A DNA stretch of 6,869 nucleotides, from the NCBI GenBank assembly GCA_027064265.1, contig JAMOQA010000521.1:1-6869 (forward strand). The letters are read 5' to 3'. Below, piece by piece: positions 4,911-6,869 of this stretch (positions within the stretch are counted from its first letter, which is position 1; every line of letters begins with the position of its first letter). A program made the position numbers and the translations under genes. The notes under the pieces are model-generated. The model had not been told where the DNA came from, did not search any database, and worked only from the letters and a program-made list of their open reading frames with translations. The DNA is from Acidobacteriota bacterium (GTDB lineage: Bacteria > Acidobacteriota > Polarisedimenticolia > J045).

Positions 4911-6124
4911 CAGATCACCACCAGCTCGGCGTGGAGGGCCCCGGCCGCGCGGATCGCCTCGAAGATCGAGATCATGTCCCGCGGCGAGACGCCGAGCTTG
5001 TTCAGCGCCTCGACCAGGTCGGAGACCGAGCTGCCCTCCTCGAGGGAGAGGGTCTTGCCCGCCTCCTCCTCGGCCCGCACCTCGCCCTCGGGCACGACCA
5101 CCGTCTCCCCGCCGGAGAACGCGCCGGGCTGGCTGACGCCGAGGCGCCGCGCGATCGAGATCGTCAGGTTGCCGTGGGTGATCGACACCCGCGAGAGCCG
5201 GACGTCACCGCCGAGGACGACGGTGCCGGTCCGCTCGTTGAGGATCACCCGGGCCGGGACGTCGGGCCGCACCGGCACGTCCAGGGCCAGGGCGAGGAAC
5301 TCCACCGGCTTGTCCGCCAGCACCGGCGGCACGTTGAGCTGGATCGTCCCCGGGTCGAGGGCCCGGGCCGTCCCGGGGGAGAAGGCGGCGTCGAGGGCCT
5401 GCTCGATCCGGTAGGCGGTCTGGAAGTCCGGGCGCTTCAGCTCCAGGTAGAACGTCCGCCGCCCGGCGAGGTCGATCCCGGCCGAGCGCTCGACGAGGGC
5501 CCCGCCGGGTATCGTCCCGGTCGTCGGGTGGTTCTTCTGCACCGAGGCCCCGCCGCCCCCGGCGGAGAACGAGCCGCCGAGGCTGACCGGGCCCTGGGCG
5601 AGGGCGTAGATCCGCCCGTCCGGCCCCCGCAGGGGGGTCATCAGCAGGGTGCCCCCGACCAGGGACTTGGCGTCCCCGATCGAGGCGACGTTGACGTCGA
5701 TGCGCGTGCCGGGACGGGCGAAGGGGGGCAGGTTGGCGGTCACCATCACCGCGGCCGCGTTCCGCACCCGGATCGCCGCCGGCGGCACGACGACGCCCAT
5801 CCGCTGCAGGGCGTTGGCCAGGCTCTGGATGGTGAACTTCGCCTGGGTCCCGTCGCCGGTCCCGGCGAGGCCGACGACCAGGCCGTAGCCGGTGAGCTGG
5901 TTCTCGCGGACGCCCTGGACCAGCACGACGTCCTTGAGGGGTACGCCGCCCGGCCCCCGGGTCACCGGGGCGGGCGCGGGCACCGGGTCGACGTGGAGCT
6001 TCGGCCCGGGCGGCTTCCGCTGCACCTTGCCGCCGGCGGGAGGCGCCCCCGCGAGGACGGCCGCGATTGCCGCCAGGAGAGCGGCGGCCAGCGCCGGCAA
6101 CCTTCGCACCCGGTGGACGCGCAT
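4910..6124 (-). CDS. flgI: FlgI, flagellar P-ring protein
   Basis: This 404-residue FlgI forms the periplasmic P-ring around the rod at the peptidoglycan layer. A signal peptide is evident: MRVHRVRR, then an Ala/Leu-rich core to about residue 25, with cleavage likely near AGAPPAGG. Conserved segments follow: LKDVVLVQGVRENQLTGYGL, VGLAGTGDG, a FTIQSLANALQRMGV stretch, AAVMVTANLPPFARPGTRID, VNVASIGDAKSLVGGTLLMT and YALAQGPVSLGG. The C-terminal part contains ILNERTGTVVLGGDVRLS and VSDLVEALNKLGVSPRDMIS, as expected. The protein is about 35-40 residues longer than Salmonella FlgI, and the extra length lies in a Pro/Lys-rich stretch (about residues 33-60) between the signal peptide and the first conserved block. 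The ATG lies 12 bases after the flgH stop, with GGGGGTGA as a ribosome site. Confidence 0.97.
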   Translation of the reverse strand: MRVHRVRRLPALAAALLAAIAAVLAGAPPAGGKVQRKPPGPKLHVDPVPAPAPVTRGPGGVPLKDVVLVQGVRENQLTGYGLVVGLAGTGDGTQAKFTIQSLANALQRMGVVVPPAAIRVRNAAAVMVTANLPPFARPGTRIDVNVASIGDAKSLVGGTLLMTPLRGPDGRIYALAQGPVSLGGSFSAGGGGASVQKNHPTTGTIPGGALVERSAGIDLAGRRTFYLELKRPDFQTAYRIEQALDAAFSPGTARALDPGTIQLNVPPVLADKPVEFLALALDVPVRPDVPARVILNERTGTVVLGGDVRLSRVSITHGNLTISIARRLGVSQPGAFSGGETVVVPEGEVRAEEEAGKTLSLEEGSSVSDLVEALNKLGVSPRDMISIFEAIRAAGALHAELVVI

Positions 6125-6136
6125 CCCGTCACCCCC

Positions 6137-6856
6137 TCAGAACGGCCAGATCTTGGCGAGCAGGCGCTGGAACCAGCCCTGCCGCGTCGTGTCCGCGATG
6201 TCGCCGACGCCGCCGTAGGTGATCGTCAGGTCGGCGATCTTCGACGAGACGATCGTGTTGTCCGGGCCGATGTCCTCCGGCCGGACGATCCCGGCGAGGG
6301 TGATCGTCTGGCGCTCGTGGTTGACCGAGATCTCCTTGGTTCCCGCGACGACCATCTGTCCGCCGGTGCCGATCGCCATCACCCGGACGGCGATCCGGGC
6401 GGAGAGCTTCGCCTTCCTCGTGGTCTCGCCGGACCCCTCGAACGCCTTCTCGCCGCTGGACGAAAACGCCAGGGCCGGGTCGAAGTCGGGACCGAGCTTC
6501 CCCTTGACCTTGTTCTCCCAGCCGAAGATCACGGGGGCCTTCAGGGTGTGCTCCGACTTCTTGTCCAGCTTGCTGTCCGCGGAGCTCGACCCGAGGGCCG
6601 CCTCGGAGATCTGGACGACCAGCACGTCGCCGACGTGGCGGGCGCGGAAGTCACCGACCAGCTCCGCCGCGCCGCCGTCGGTGAAGAGGGATCCCTCCGA
6701 GACCGGCCGCTGTCCGCCTCCCGGTTCCAGTTCCGGCAGCTTGCCGGGATAGACCAGCGGCTGCGGTTGCGGCCGGCTCGCGCAGCCGGCGAGGGCCAGC
6801 GCCGCGAGGACGGCCGCCACCACGGGGATCCGTGGCGCCGTGCCGAGTCCCTTCAT
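6137..6856 (-). CDS. flgH: FlgH, flagellar L-ring lipoprotein
   Basis: This 239-residue FlgH forms the outer-membrane L-ring around the rod. The N-terminus is a lipoprotein signal with hydrophobic core VVAAVLAALALAGC; the lipobox LAGC puts the lipidated cysteine at residue 25. Typical FlgH segments follow: EGSLFTDGGAAELVGDFRAR, HVGDVLVVQISE, a Ser/Lys-rich SSADSKLDKKSEH, then AFEGSGETTRKAKLSARIAV, VMAIGTGGQMVVAGTKEISV, IVRPEDIGPDNTIVSSKIAD and ITYGGVGDI, ending WFQRLLAKIWPF. The length is the family norm. GGGAGG at 6866-6861 lies four bases before the ATG, a short but workable spacing. Genes upstream of flgH (commonly flgF, flgG and flgA) would lie beyond base 6869. The L-ring shows that the cell has an outer membrane. 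Confidence 0.97.
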   Translation of the reverse strand: MKGLGTAPRIPVVAAVLAALALAGCASRPQPQPLVYPGKLPELEPGGGQRPVSEGSLFTDGGAAELVGDFRARHVGDVLVVQISEAALGSSSADSKLDKKSEHTLKAPVIFGWENKVKGKLGPDFDPALAFSSSGEKAFEGSGETTRKAKLSARIAVRVMAIGTGGQMVVAGTKEISVNHERQTITLAGIVRPEDIGPDNTIVSSKIADLTITYGGVGDIADTTRQGWFQRLLAKIWPF

Positions 6857-6869
6857 CGCGCCTCCCGCT

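Overview
This is a compact stretch of flagellar late-assembly genes from a Gram-negative bacterium with very high G+C (around 70% by eye). All ten genes lie on the minus strand, so transcription runs from base 6869 towards base 1. In transcription order they are flgH (L-ring lipoprotein), flgI (P-ring), a short flgJ (rod-binding domain only), flgM (anti-sigma-28), flgN (hook-protein chaperone), flgK (hook-associated protein 1, with a frameshift in this sequence), flgL (hook-associated protein 3), fliW (flagellin-binding CsrA antagonist), csrA (RNA-binding translational regulator) and the first 219 codons of an HDOD-domain gene that runs off the window. P- and L-ring genes imply an outer membrane. 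The order flgH-I-J-M-N-K-L followed by fliW/csrA, together with the high G+C, resembles Deltaproteobacteria in the broad sense (Desulfuromonadota or Myxococcota-like groups). That placement is an inference and cannot be settled from this window.

The genes are packed with overlaps of 1 to 11 bases or gaps of at most 31 bases, so the layout is one operon or two nested transcription units. A good sigma-28 (FliA-type) promoter match lies inside the 3' end of flgJ, about 50 bases before flgM. It would separate the ring/rod genes (flgHIJ) from the late genes (flgM onwards), which is the class split expected for flagellar hierarchies. No other intergenic stretch is long enough to hold an unannotated gene, and no tRNA, rRNA, CRISPR or mobile element is visible.

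Together the encoded proteins build the outer rings that bear the rod (FlgH, FlgI, FlgJ). They hold late transcription until the hook is finished (FlgM), deliver and form the hook-filament junction (FlgN, FlgK, FlgL), and then adjust translation to flagellin demand (FliW-CsrA).

The most interesting signal is the 31-base fliW-csrA gap. It encodes a perfect 7-bp hairpin with a GGA-containing hexaloop that overlaps the csrA Shine-Dalgarno sequence, matching the known CsrA target consensus at 10 of 12 positions. A competing hairpin in the same leader also presents GGA in a hexaloop and fully pairs the Shine-Dalgarno. This looks like CsrA autorepression placed next to its own antagonist and extending, through an ATGA stop/start overlap, to the downstream HDOD gene. 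The other notable point is the flgK reading-frame break at a run of five G, which could be a sequencing error or a real lesion.
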